A stretch of DNA of 64,000 nt from Hydrogenophaga sp. NFH-34 (GCF_021401345.1 NZ_JACBGE010000007.1:150683-214682); one strand, 5' to 3'. Shown: positions 56,097 to 64,000, numbered from the stretch's first letter. Notes: a model not told the origin generated them from the letters alone. Numbers and translations: made by a program.

Positions 56097-57005
56097 ATGC
56101 GCATCGATCTCAGCGTGCGGCAACTGGAAGCCTTTGTGCAGGTGGCCACGACCGGCAGCTTCCGCCAGGCCGCGCTGCAGCTCGGGCAGTCACAGCCGGC
56201 GCTCAGCAGCGCCATCCGGCGCGCCGAACAGTCGCTGGGCGCGCGTCTGTTCGACCGCGACACGCGCCATGTGCGCATCACCGCGACGGGGCAGGAACTG
56301 CTGCCCATCGCGCGCCGCGTGTTGCGCGACTTCGATCACGCGCTGGGGGACCTGGGCGAGTTCATGGCCGGGCGCAGCGGCCGCGTCACGGTCGCCGCGC
56401 TGCCGTCCACCAGCGTGTCGCTGGTGCCGCGCGCCATGGCCGCTTTCCTGCGCGCACACCCGCAGGTGTCGCTGTCGCTGGTCGAGGCGCCGGCCGACGC
56501 GCTGCTGGCGCTGGTGGAGGAGGGGCGCGCCGACTTCGGGCTGAGCGTGCGGCCGCAGCCGCGCCAGCGTCTGCAATACCGCCACCTGCTCGACGACCCG
56601 TTCGTGCTGCTGTGCCGCCGCGACGATCCGCTTGCTGCACGCACGTCGGTGCCTTGGTCGGTGTTCGCCACGCGCCCGTGCCTCGTGAGTGCGCCGCACA
56701 GCAGCATCCGGCAAATCACCGACGCGGCCTTTCTGCGCCTGCGCAGTCCGGTGCGGCCGCTGATGGACTTTCCCAGCGTGGCCGCCTGCGGCGCCATGGT
56801 GGGGGCGGGCCTGGGTGTCGCCGCCCTGCCGGTGCTGGCGCTGGAGCTGGTGAACATGGCCGAACTGGCTGCGGTGCCCCTGGCGCGGCCGGGGGTGACG
56901 CGGCCCATCGGACTGGTCACGCGCGTGGGGCGCTCGCTGCCGCCGGCAGCCCGCGCCTTCATGGACAGCCTGATGCCGGACGCCCCCGCGTCTGGCCCTG
57001 CGTGA
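56097..57005 (+). CDS. LysR-family transcriptional regulator
   Basis: A 302-aa LysR protein: LSVRQLEAFVQVATTGSFRQAALQLGQSQPALSSAIRRAEQSLGARLFDRDTRHVRITATGQEL is the HTH. The effector domain begins GRVTVAALPSTSVSLVPRAMAAFLRAHPQVSLSLVEAP. It is divergent from the CoA-transferase/receptor operon across a 114-bp gap, the usual layout for a LysR activator and its target. Confidence 0.92.
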   Translation: MRIDLSVRQLEAFVQVATTGSFRQAALQLGQSQPALSSAIRRAEQSLGARLFDRDTRHVRITATGQELLPIARRVLRDFDHALGDLGEFMAGRSGRVTVAALPSTSVSLVPRAMAAFLRAHPQVSLSLVEAPADALLALVEEGRADFGLSVRPQPRQRLQYRHLLDDPFVLLCRRDDPLAARTSVPWSVFATRPCLVSAPHSSIRQITDAAFLRLRSPVRPLMDFPSVAACGAMVGAGLGVAALPVLALELVNMAELAAVPLARPGVTRPIGLVTRVGRSLPPAARAFMDSLMPDAPASGPA

Positions 57006-57085
57006 GCGGGGGCGCCAGGGCGTGGCCGGTGTGCGCCAATCCGGTGCTTTACATTACATTACGAACTTTTTTTGGGGAGGACCGA

Positions 57086-57919
57086 ATGCAGTGGATGGAT
57101 ATGCGCAAAGCGCTCGCTGGCCTGTGTGGTGTGGTGCTGGCCGCCTGCGGCGGTGGCGGCGGGGATGGCGGTGGGGTGACCGACTCCAAGCGCTACGACA
57201 ACCAGCCCCAGCTCACCCTCCCGGCCGCCACCGTGTTGTGCGAAAGCCAGGGCATGACGCCCAAGATCGTGAACGGCACGGCGTGTGTGGCACCCGAGGC
57301 ATCGCCGGTCGTGCTGTTGGTGATCCAGGAGCCTTCCGGGGCGACGTCGGCCTGTTCCGGGGTGCTGGTGACGCCCACGGCGGTGGTGACCGCTGCCCAC
57401 TGTGTCGAAGGCAAGATCTCGCGCATCGTTGCGGCGCAGTGGAAGGGTGACGGCACGGCCGACCCGATCGACGCCAGCAGTTGGGTGCCGCACCCGGGGT
57501 ATTCGTACACCGACGGGCGTCTGCTCAACGACCTGGGCGTGGTGCATCTGCGCAGCCCGCTGTCGAACCCGACCATGCCGGTGCTGACCAGCCAGCGTCT
57601 GTCGACGGGCCAGTCGGCCTACATCTCGGGCTGGGGCCGCCCGTCGTACGAGCTGTCGGTGGGGCTGGTCCGGGTCGATTACGTCGAGGATTCCCGGGCC
57701 GGGTTCGTGTTCGATGAAAAGCTCAGCAACACCTGCATGGGCGATTCCGGTGGCCCGATGTACCGCGTGATCAATGGGCGCGCCGGTGTGGTGGGGGTGA
57801 CTTCGGGGGGCACGTCGGCCAACTGCGCCGTGGGCGAATGGTCGGTGTTCACCAACCTGCAGGCCGGCTCGATGATCGACTTCCTGCGCGGGCAGATTCC
57901 GGGCCTGCCGGAAATGTGA
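57086..57919 (+). CDS. Lipoprotein trypsin-like serine protease
   Basis: A 277-aa secreted protease. The N-terminus MRKALAGLCGVVLAAC has a lipobox with Cys21 as lipidation site, followed by a glycine-rich linker (GGGGGDGGG). The chymotrypsin-fold triad is His105 in TAAHC, Asp149 in LLNDLGVV and Ser221 in CMGDSGGP, all intact. Expected to sit on the outer membrane facing the periplasm or surface. The ATG at 57086 follows TGGGGAGGACCGA. An AT-rich stretch with TACATTACATTACG just upstream is a likely promoter region. Neighbours are unrelated, and the substrate is unknown. Confidence 0.9.
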   Translation: MQWMDMRKALAGLCGVVLAACGGGGGDGGGVTDSKRYDNQPQLTLPAATVLCESQGMTPKIVNGTACVAPEASPVVLLVIQEPSGATSACSGVLVTPTAVVTAAHCVEGKISRIVAAQWKGDGTADPIDASSWVPHPGYSYTDGRLLNDLGVVHLRSPLSNPTMPVLTSQRLSTGQSAYISGWGRPSYELSVGLVRVDYVEDSRAGFVFDEKLSNTCMGDSGGPMYRVINGRAGVVGVTSGGTSANCAVGEWSVFTNLQAGSMIDFLRGQIPGLPEM

Positions 57920-57931
57920 GGCCGTCCCGCC

Positions 57932-58765
57932 TCAGCCGGAGCGGGGCTGGCTGAGCGCGGCGTACAGCGACGGTCGCCGGTGGGGACGCTGGTCGTGCGT
58001 CAGCGCCGTGCGGCGTTGTTCGGCGGCCAGGGTGACGGTCTGCAGGGCCTCCCCCCGCCCGGCGGCCAGCAGGGCGCGGCCATCCGGGCCGCACACCCGG
58101 CTTTCACCGCCATACACCGTGGCGCCCTCGGCGCCGCAGGCGTTGGCGTAGGCCACGAACAGCCGGTTCTCGCAGGCGCGCGCCGGCACCAGGATTTCCG
58201 GGACCTCGTCGAAGCCGGTCATGTTGGCGGTGGGGACCAGCACCGCATCGGCGTCCTGCAGCGCGAGCGCACGCACCGTTTCCGGAAACTCCACGTCGTA
58301 GCAGATCAGCAGGCCCAGCGTCCAGCCGCGCCAGGCGAAGGTCGTGGGGGCGGTTTCGCCCGGGCTGAACTGTTCGGCGTCGAGCGCGCCGAACAGGTGG
58401 CTCTTGCGGCCGTTCGCCAGCCGCTGACCGTCGGCGCCGATGGCTTGCACCGCGTTGAACGGCCGGCCCTGCGGATGGCGCTCGGGATACCCGTAGACGA
58501 TGGCCAGGCCGTGGCGGCGCGCGATCACGGCCACAGCCTGGGCCAGTGGGCCGTCGGAGGCTTCGGCGAGCGCGGCCACCCGCTCGGCGCCGATGGCATA
58601 ACCCGTGAGCGACATTTCCGGGCACAGCAGCCAGTCGGTGCCTTGTGCTCGGGCCTGTGCCGCTGCGGCGTCGAGCCGGCGCAGCGCTTCGGCGGTGCCG
58701 CCTGACGGTGGCGCATAGGGCGTTTGCCAGAGCGCGAGGCGCAGGTCGTGGTCGGGCGCGTTCAT
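57932..58765 (-). CDS. davA: Carbon-nitrogen hydrolase, probable 5-aminovaleramidase
   Basis: A 277-aa nitrilase-superfamily amidase. The catalytic triad is Glu50 (CPEMS), Lys121 (GRKSHLFG) and Cys155 (LLICYDVEFPE). In the delta-aminovalerate pathway DavA hydrolyses 5-aminovaleramide to 5-aminovalerate and ammonia, right after DavB. The gene lies 52 bp downstream of the DavB-like gene, and a LysE exporter heads the same operon. This supports the lysine assignment over a generic amidase. It is the last gene of the operon. Confidence 0.85.
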   Translation of the reverse strand: MNAPDHDLRLALWQTPYAPPSGGTAEALRRLDAAAAQARAQGTDWLLCPEMSLTGYAIGAERVAALAEASDGPLAQAVAVIARRHGLAIVYGYPERHPQGRPFNAVQAIGADGQRLANGRKSHLFGALDAEQFSPGETAPTTFAWRGWTLGLLICYDVEFPETVRALALQDADAVLVPTANMTGFDEVPEILVPARACENRLFVAYANACGAEGATVYGGESRVCGPDGRALLAAGRGEALQTVTLAAEQRRTALTHDQRPHRRPSLYAALSQPRSG

Positions 58766-58817
58766 GGCGGCACGGTACGCGAAGGTGGCGGGGGCGGCAA
58801 GGCGGTGGGGCCGCGCG

Positions 58818-60485
58818 TCAGTCCGGCAGCGCGACGGGCCCGATGGCGGGATAGTGCTCGCCCGGCCCCGGATTGTCGGCCGGGCATTGGCCACCGAACT
58901 GGTGTGCGATGCCCCAGACCGCGTTCAGCGCCGTCTGCACCGCGCCCTCCACCCAGGCCGGCGTGAAGGAGATGTCGTCGCCGGCCAGAAAGATGCCGCG
59001 TTCGGCGGCCGGCAGGCCGTCCTGCATGAAGTGGCCATACATGCGCTGGTTGTAGCGGTAGTGGCCGGGCAGGGCGCCCTTGAAAGCGCCCAGGAAGTAG
59101 GGGTCGGCTTCCCACGAGATGGTGATCGGGTCGCCGACGATGTGGCTCGCAATGTCCACGCCGGGGTAGATCTTGCGCAGCGCGTCGAGCGCGAGCTGCA
59201 CACGCTTTTCAGGCGGGTGCGGCAGCATCTTGAGCGCGTCGCTCATCCAGGCGTAGGAGAGACACATCACGGCGGGCTGGTCCGGCCCGTTGTCGAACAG
59301 GTAGGTGCCGCGCGTGAGCCGGTCGGTCAGCGTCATGCTCAGCGTGTCGCGACCGGTGGCGGGGTCCACGTCTTTCCAGAAGGGGCGGTCGACCATGACG
59401 AAGGTCTTGCTCGACTGCATGTAGCGGGTGCGGTCCAGCGCCATCCACAGCTTTTGCGAGAACAGGCTTTCCTGCACCGCGATCTGGGTGGTCAGCAGCC
59501 AGCTCTGGCAGGTCACGAGCACGGCGGGGTAGGTGCGCTCGCTGCCCCAGGTGTCGGTCACGGCGATCCGGCCATCGCTGGCGCGGCGGATGGCGGTCAC
59601 GCCCGGCCGCGTGGCGCCACCGTGCAGGCTGGCGAGCGTCGTGCCGAGGGGCCAGTGCGCGATGGAGGCCGGTGCGTGTTGCCACAGGCCCAGCGGTACC
59701 TGCTGCGCGCCACCCACGATCAGGTGCTGGTTTTCGTCGCAGCCGGTCAGCACCACGCGCAGGATTTCCAGCAGGGTGTTGGGGAAGTCCGAGTCCCAGC
59801 CGCCGGTGCCGAAGCCGACCTGGCCGAAGATTTCACGGTGGCGGAACGACAGCTTCGAAAACGCCGCCGACTGCGCCACGAAGTCGTAGAAGGTGCGGTC
59901 GTCCCACAGCGGAACGAGGGCGTTCCACAGCGCTTTCAGGCGGGGCACATCGCGCTCGCGCAGCGCCTGCTGCAGGCCGGAAAAACCCAGTTCTTCCAGC
60001 GCGTCGTTCCAGGCCGCGGCCACCTCGCGGAACACGGGCGGCAGTTCCTCCAGCGACCGCGCGTAGTGCGTCTGGCCTTCGAGGTCGATCACCGTGCTGC
60101 CGGCGGCGGGCGTGAGCGGGTTGGGAAAGGGGCGGGTCTGCAGGCCCAGCAGGTTCACGTAATGAAAGAAGGCGGTGGACGATGCCGGGAAGCGCATGCC
60201 GCCGAGTTCGGCGATCACGCCCTGGCCCCCTTCAAAAGCCTGTGATCGCAGGCGCCCGCCCATGCGCGAGGCTTCGTGCAGCACGGGCCTGAGCCCGAGC
60301 TTCATGAGTTCGTAGGCCGCCACCAGCCCGGCGACGCCGGCGCCCACGACCGCCACTTCTGTGCCATGTGCTGCCTCGGGCAGCGTGGCCAGGCCCCGGG
60401 GGTGCCGGAGCCAGTCGTCGTAGGCAAAGGGAAAGTCCGGCCCGAACAGGGTGACGGGGGCGTTGGCGGGGCGGGTGGGGCGCAT
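58818..60485 (-). CDS. davB: Flavin amine monooxygenase, probable L-lysine 2-monooxygenase
   Basis: A 555-aa FAD enzyme of the amino-acid oxidase/monooxygenase family. VAVVGAGVAGLVAAYELMKLGLRPVLHEAS is the dinucleotide motif at about 44-73, then MGGRLRSQAF and ELGGMRFPASSTAFFHYV (substrate arginine). GIFLAGDDISFTPAWVEGAVQTALNAV is the C-terminal FAD motif. The length matches lysine 2-monooxygenase and tryptophan 2-monooxygenase. The adjacent nitrilase-type amidase and the LysE exporter favour lysine: L-lysine plus O2 gives 5-aminovaleramide. Tryptophan monooxygenase (IaaM) remains the alternative. Confidence 0.85.
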   Translation of the reverse strand: MRPTRPANAPVTLFGPDFPFAYDDWLRHPRGLATLPEAAHGTEVAVVGAGVAGLVAAYELMKLGLRPVLHEASRMGGRLRSQAFEGGQGVIAELGGMRFPASSTAFFHYVNLLGLQTRPFPNPLTPAAGSTVIDLEGQTHYARSLEELPPVFREVAAAWNDALEELGFSGLQQALRERDVPRLKALWNALVPLWDDRTFYDFVAQSAAFSKLSFRHREIFGQVGFGTGGWDSDFPNTLLEILRVVLTGCDENQHLIVGGAQQVPLGLWQHAPASIAHWPLGTTLASLHGGATRPGVTAIRRASDGRIAVTDTWGSERTYPAVLVTCQSWLLTTQIAVQESLFSQKLWMALDRTRYMQSSKTFVMVDRPFWKDVDPATGRDTLSMTLTDRLTRGTYLFDNGPDQPAVMCLSYAWMSDALKMLPHPPEKRVQLALDALRKIYPGVDIASHIVGDPITISWEADPYFLGAFKGALPGHYRYNQRMYGHFMQDGLPAAERGIFLAGDDISFTPAWVEGAVQTALNAVWGIAHQFGGQCPADNPGPGEHYPAIGPVALPD

Positions 60486-60497
60486 GGAGCGGCTTTC

Positions 60498-61130
60498 TCA
60501 GAACAGGCTGCCGACCAGCACGGCGGCCGTGCCCCACATCATCAGGGCCACGGCACCGTCGAGCGCGCGCCAGATGCGCAGCGCGTTCAGGCGCCGGCCC
60601 AGCCAGAACGCGGCGGTGCCCAGCAGCAGGAACCAGACGATGGAGCCCGTGACCGCGCCCAGGCCGAAAACGGTGCTGCCCTGGCCGTAGGCCAGCGATG
60701 CGGTGCCGATCAGCACGGCGGTGTCCAGCCAGGCGTGCGGGTTCAGCCACGAAAAAGCCAAGGCCGAGAGCACTGCTTGGCGGCGCGAGACGTTCGCCCC
60801 CTGCGCGGCACCGTCGCCGATGGCGGTGGCCGGGCGGGCTGGCTGGCGGAAGCGCTGGAAGGCCTGCCAGCCGTAGACGCCCAGGAACAGCACGCCGGCA
60901 CCGATCAGGGCGCCTTGCAGCTTGTCCGACAGGCCGCCCAGCTGGGCGAGCCCGAGCACGCCCAGCGCAATGAGGGCCATGTCGGCCAGTGCGCACACCG
61001 CCACGGTCAGCCACAGGTGCTGGCGCTGCAGGCCCATGCGCAACACGTGCGCGTTCTGCGGGCCGATGGCCATGATGAGCGACAGGCTCAGCACCATGCC
61101 GGCGGTGAAGGTGGGGAAGGCGAGGGTCAT
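60498..61130 (-). CDS. LysE/ArgO-family amino acid exporter
   Basis: A 210-aa membrane protein with about six helices. FTAGMVLSLSLIMAIGPQNAHVLRMGLQRQHLWL is the N-terminal signature of LysE/ArgO exporters, and SALAFSWLNPHAWLDTAVLIGT the second conserved part. It exports basic amino acids (lysine, arginine). It is the first gene of the operon with davB (12-bp gap) and davA, and is divergent from the ArgP/LysG-type regulator. An exporter sharing a transcript with lysine breakdown is unusual and suggests a joint response to lysine excess. Confidence 0.93.
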   Translation of the reverse strand: MTLAFPTFTAGMVLSLSLIMAIGPQNAHVLRMGLQRQHLWLTVAVCALADMALIALGVLGLAQLGGLSDKLQGALIGAGVLFLGVYGWQAFQRFRQPARPATAIGDGAAQGANVSRRQAVLSALAFSWLNPHAWLDTAVLIGTASLAYGQGSTVFGLGAVTGSIVWFLLLGTAAFWLGRRLNALRIWRALDGAVALMMWGTAAVLVGSLF

Positions 61131-61200
61131 GGGGTCTTCTCGGCGGTGGATCGCGGTTTGATGTGGCCGGGAGTGTGCAGGGCGACAGCTTTCTTTTAAA

Positions 61201-61220
61201 CAGAGTTAACTTAAACTCTG
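61201..61220. promoter_or_regulatory. Inverted repeat CAGAGTT-N6-AACTCTG, LysR-type operator
   Basis: A perfect 7-bp inverted repeat with a 6-bp spacer in the divergent gap between the exporter (minus) and the ArgP/LysG-type regulator (plus), 24 bp before the regulator ATG. Position and size fit a LysR-type site. Confidence 0.65.
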
Positions 61221-61244
61221 ATCAGTCAATAAAAATTAAACAGA

Positions 61245-62165
61245 ATGCTCGACGCCCGCCAACTCGAAGCCCTGGCTGCCGTGGCCGAACACGGCAGCTT
61301 CGGGGCGGCAGCCCAGGCCCTGTCGCTCACGCTGGCGGCGGTGTCGCTGCGCATCAAATCGCTGGAAGCGGCGCTCGGTCAGCGCCTGCTGGTGCGCGGC
61401 AAGAGCGTGCGCGCCACGGCCGCGGGGCAGGCGCTGCTGGCGCACACCAAGCAGGTGCGGCTGATGGAAGCCGACCTGCTGGCAGGCCTGCAAGGAGGGG
61501 CGCCGGTGCGCGCTGGCGCGGCCTGGCAGAGCCTGAGCGTGGCGATCAACGCCGACTCGGTGGCGAGCTGGTTCCTGCCCGGCGTGGCGCCGTTGCTGCA
61601 GCGCCACCGGCTGTTGCTGGAAATCCTGATCGACGACCAGGACCATACGCACGACGCGCTCAAGAGCGGCGACGTGATCGGCTGTGTGACCACACTCGCC
61701 GATCCCATGCGCGGCTGCGTGGCCGAACCGCTGGGCGTGATGCGCTACCGCTGCGTTGCGGCGCCGGCGGTGGTGGAGCGCAGCCGCACGCCGCGTGGGG
61801 CGGTGTCGCCGCACCGGCTGCTGGCGCATCCGGCGATCATCTTCAACCGCAAGGACGCGTTGCAGGACGCCTTCCTGCTGCAGCACTTCGGGCTCAAGCA
61901 GCCGCACTATCCGCGCCATTACGCGCCCGCGGTCGAAGCGTTCGAGACCGCCATCGAACTCGGTCTGGGCTGGGGCATGGTGCCCGAGCAGCACCTGGCG
62001 CAGAGACCGGCGCTGCAGGAAGTGCTGCCTGGTGCGACGGTGGATGTGGCGCTGTTCTGGCAGCACTGGGCGCGCGAGCCGGCGTCGGCGCAGCGCCTGA
62101 CGGCGGCGGTGAAGGCCGCCGCGGCCAAGCACCTGCATCCCTTTGGGCCGCACGGAGAGGCATAG
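61245..62165 (+). CDS. ArgP/LysG-type LysR regulator
   Basis: A 306-aa LysR protein of the ArgP/LysG branch. MLDARQLEALAAVAEHGSFGAAAQALSLTLAAVSLRIKSLEAALGQRLLVRGKSVRATAAGQALLAHTKQVRLME has the form typical of ArgP and LysG. The effector domain includes LSVAINADSVASWFLPGVAPLL. These proteins sense lysine/arginine and switch on the exporter gene. It is divergent from the LysE exporter and davBA genes, with an inverted repeat between them. Confidence 0.92.
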   Translation: MLDARQLEALAAVAEHGSFGAAAQALSLTLAAVSLRIKSLEAALGQRLLVRGKSVRATAAGQALLAHTKQVRLMEADLLAGLQGGAPVRAGAAWQSLSVAINADSVASWFLPGVAPLLQRHRLLLEILIDDQDHTHDALKSGDVIGCVTTLADPMRGCVAEPLGVMRYRCVAAPAVVERSRTPRGAVSPHRLLAHPAIIFNRKDALQDAFLLQHFGLKQPHYPRHYAPAVEAFETAIELGLGWGMVPEQHLAQRPALQEVLPGATVDVALFWQHWAREPASAQRLTAAVKAAAAKHLHPFGPHGEA

Positions 62166-62239
62166 AGGAAATCGGCCGCCCTTTCGGGCACGCCCCAATC
62201 CCTCTCACTCTCAGCCTCTGCGCTCGGTGCCGGGCGCGT

Positions 62240-62620
62240 TCATGCGTGCAGTTGCCGGCCACCGCCGAACGACCAGTTCTCCCAGGCGGTTTCCTGCAGG
62301 ACGACCATGACCTGTTCCGTGTCGATGCCCAGGGCGTCCAGGCGCTGCATGAGGTCGGCGAGCAGGGCGCGTTTGATCCGCACGCTGCGGCCGACCGACC
62401 AGAGGATCTCGATCAGCAGGGCGTCGTCGGTGCGCGGGCGTGGCAGGTCGGGGTACCAGGGGTCCATGTGCGCGTCGGCGGCCTCCAGGGTGAATACGCG
62501 CTGAAAGCGGTCCGCCTCCGGGATGCCCGCCTGGACCAGTGCCGCGTGGATGGCGTCGAGCACCGCCTGTTTGAACACCGCCGGCCGGCGTTGTCGCAGG
62601 GTGAGGGTGACCAGGGGCAT
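62240..62620 (-). CDS. Tautomerase-family protein
   Basis: A 126-aa protein beginning MPLVTLTLRQ, so Pro2 is available as the catalytic base of the tautomerase superfamily. Further features are HAALVQAGIPEADRFQRVFTLEAADAHMDPWYPDLPRPRTDDALLIEILWSVGRSVRIKRALLADLMQRL. This is the longer, single-domain branch rather than the 60-aa 4-oxalocrotonate type. Cytoplasmic. A small gene (62632-62841) precedes it by 11 bp. Substrate unknown. Confidence 0.87.
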   Translation of the reverse strand: MPLVTLTLRQRRPAVFKQAVLDAIHAALVQAGIPEADRFQRVFTLEAADAHMDPWYPDLPRPRTDDALLIEILWSVGRSVRIKRALLADLMQRLDALGIDTEQVMVVLQETAWENWSFGGGRQLHA

Positions 62621-62631
62621 GGCGGCGGCTT

Positions 62632-62841
62632 TCAGGAGGCCAGCAGGTGCTGCTGCCGGCGCTCCAACCGGGCCTGCAGGCGCCGGGTGCTGCGCATCAG
62701 GCGGGCGTTGGCGTCCAGTTGCACGCGGGTCCACATGCTGTCGGCCTGGCGCCAGAGGCCGTCGAGGTGTTCTCGCCGCTCGTGCTCGGCCTGGTGGCGC
62801 TGGGCCGCCAGGTCATGGGGGTCGGTGTGGAAGAGGGGCAT
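62632..62841 (-). CDS. Small charged helical protein upstream of tautomerase
   Basis: A 69-aa protein (MPLFHTDPHDLAAQRHQAEHERREHLDGLW...) with no recognised domain. It is rich in Arg, Gln, His and Leu and would form amphipathic helices, perhaps a coiled coil. The ATG follows a good ribosome site, TCTGGAGACGGAC (minus strand), and the stop is 11 bp before the tautomerase ATG, so the two form an operon. Function unknown. It is divergent from the LysR gene at 62954. Confidence 0.65.
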   Translation of the reverse strand: MPLFHTDPHDLAAQRHQAEHERREHLDGLWRQADSMWTRVQLDANARLMRSTRRLQARLERRQQHLLAS

Positions 62842-62919
62842 GTCCGTCTCCAGAAAAAGGATGGATTGACTCTATGTGCAATGCCAGAAGCCGGAAACGG
62901 TGATTTGGATGAATAGGTA

Positions 62920-62934
62920 TTGCAAAATAAGCAA
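62920..62934. promoter_or_regulatory. TTGC-N7-GCAA inverted repeat (T-N11-A type)
   Basis: TTGCAAAATAAGCAA lies 20 bp before the LysR ATG at 62954, in the divergent gap to the small gene/tautomerase pair. It has the T-N11-A shape of LysR sites. Confidence 0.4.
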
Positions 62935-62953
62935 AACCAAGCCGGAAAACCCC

Positions 62954-63883
62954 ATGCACCTCGATCTGGACGATGCGGCCCTGTTTCTGCGGGTGGCCGA
63001 ACTGGGCTCGCTCTCGGCAGCGGCGCGCGAGCGCCACGTGCCCGTGAGCCAGGTGTCTCGGGCGCTGGTGCGCATGGAGGCCCAGTGCGGCGTGCGCCTG
63101 ATGCACCGCACCACCCACGGCCTGAGCCTGACGGACGAAGGCGACACCTTCGCAGCGCACGCGCGGCGCCTGGTGGATACCCGCGACGAGCTTGCCGCGG
63201 CCTTGCGCCTCAAGCGCGCCGGGCCCAGCGGCTGGGTCCGGGTCGCGGTCAGCCCGGTGCTGGCCGAAACCGTGATCGCGCCCAGCCTGCCCGCGCTGTA
63301 CGACACCCACCCGCAGTTGCAGGTGGAGGTGCTCGCCGACGACCGCATGAGCGACATGGCGCGCGAGGGGGTGGACATCGCCATCCGCACCGGCACGCCG
63401 GCCGGCGACCACCTGGTGGCACGCCGCATCGCCGAGCATGGCCGGCGCCTGTGCGCCGCGCCCGCGTACCTGCAGCGCTTCGGGGTGCCGCAGCATCCCG
63501 ACGACTTGGCCCGCCACCGGCTGATCACCAGCACCTCCAGCCCGGTGCTCAACCGCTGGCCGTGGACGCCGCAGGCAGGGCGCCCAGCGGGAAGCGTCTA
63601 CGTGGCCCAGGGCCACACGCGCAGTGACAACACCGCGGTCACGCTGGCGCTGGCGGTGCAGGGCGTGGGCATCGCAAGGCTCAACGACCTGCTCAGCCGG
63701 CCGCATCTGGCCAGCGGTGCGCTGGTGCCGGTGCTGGACGACTGGTTCGAACGCGACCGGGTGCCGATCTACGCGGTCATGCTGCCCGAGCGGCACCGCC
63801 TGCCCAAGTTGCGCGCCTGTATCGACCACTGGGCCCGCTGGCTGTCCGGTCCTGAGGGGGTCGGCGCCGCCGGGGAGGTCTGA
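62954..63883 (+). CDS. LysR-family transcriptional regulator
   Basis: A 309-aa LysR protein: DDAALFLRVAELGSLSAAARERHVPVSQVSRALVRMEAQCGVRLMHRTTHGLSLTDEGDTFAAHARRLVD is the HTH. The effector domain starts GWVRVAVSPVLAETVIAPSLPALYDTHPQLQVEVLADDRMSDMAREGVDIAIRTG, like the LrhA/CrgA-type subgroup. The start at ATG 62954 was chosen over 62876, which would add an atypical tail. It is divergent from the tautomerase operon, which it likely controls. Confidence 0.9.
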   Translation: MHLDLDDAALFLRVAELGSLSAAARERHVPVSQVSRALVRMEAQCGVRLMHRTTHGLSLTDEGDTFAAHARRLVDTRDELAAALRLKRAGPSGWVRVAVSPVLAETVIAPSLPALYDTHPQLQVEVLADDRMSDMAREGVDIAIRTGTPAGDHLVARRIAEHGRRLCAAPAYLQRFGVPQHPDDLARHRLITSTSSPVLNRWPWTPQAGRPAGSVYVAQGHTRSDNTAVTLALAVQGVGIARLNDLLSRPHLASGALVPVLDDWFERDRVPIYAVMLPERHRLPKLRACIDHWARWLSGPEGVGAAGEV

Positions 63884-63899
63884 GTAACCGTCTTGGAAG

Positions 63900-64000
<101 letters not shown>

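Noticed and set aside
58818..60485. Tryptophan 2-monooxygenase (IaaM) for auxin synthesis
   Set aside because: Possible by sequence, but its partner would usually be an amidase-signature enzyme. Here the partner is a nitrilase-fold amidase and the operon starts with a LysE exporter, favouring lysine.

Overview
The window is GC-rich (roughly 70%), densely packed and rich in ATGA/GTGA stop-start overlaps. It looks like the chromosome of a free-living betaproteobacterium of the Burkholderiales, most plausibly Comamonadaceae. That view rests on the many tripartite-tricarboxylate (Bug-type) solute receptors, CaiB/BaiF CoA-transferases, acyl-CoA dehydrogenases, TRAP transporters and the repeat families between genes. 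No rRNA, tRNA, CRISPR or phage genes were seen. The only mobile DNA is the tail of an IS110-type transposase at the right edge (63900-64000).

Region 1 (1-34722) is a catabolic island for a branched or terpenoid acid that enters as an acyl-CoA. Its core is an atuC-atuD-atuF-atuE-type run (16897-22503), here read as geranyl-CoA carboxylase beta, citronellyl-CoA dehydrogenase, carboxylase alpha and isohexenylglutaconyl-CoA hydratase. Around it lie atuA (10529-12334), two SDRs, two acyl-CoA ligases, four further acyl-CoA dehydrogenases, a FadB-type enzyme with thiolase and hydratase (25766-29870), and a TRAP importer (30119-33214) plus a spare TRAP receptor (9184-10347). A left-hand block (1-6123) pairs ACAD10/11-type dehydrogenases with an APH-fold kinase, a combination known from 4-hydroxyacyl-CoA dehydroxylation, and carries an unrecognised duplicated cysteine protein. 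An AraC-family regulator sits at 689-1528.

The most striking result is regulatory. Nine intergenic sites in the first 30 kb share a 16-bp box, CCANTnnnCRCAAGNC, followed by exactly 17 bp and then a -10-like heptamer, so every unit is 40 bp long. Each points into a gene or operon of the island, including the araC gene itself. None was found to the right of 30.1 kb. This looks like the operator of one activator (probably the AraC protein) controlling the whole island.

Region 2 (34732-40585, minus strand) is one operon: a 69-aa biotinyl protein, a GntR repressor, a CaiB/BaiF CoA-transferase, a Bug receptor, a carboxyltransferase and a YeiH-type membrane protein. No biotin carboxylase is present. 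A perfect 22-bp palindrome lies just upstream. Region 3 (40862-49025) is a tetronate (L-threonate/D-erythronate) locus: Bug receptor, GntR regulator, GntP-family permease, ltnD, otnK, otnC, an alpha/beta hydrolase and otnI. Two near-identical operators link the receptor gene to the permease operon.

Region 4 (49083-57005) holds malate synthase G, two CaiB/BaiF CoA-transferases, a Bug receptor and two LysR regulators. Region 5 (57086-63883) holds a lipoprotein trypsin-like protease, a lysine locus (LysE-type exporter, lysine 2-monooxygenase and amidase, divergent from an ArgP/LysG-type regulator with an inverted repeat between them), a tautomerase with a small partner gene, and another LysR regulator.
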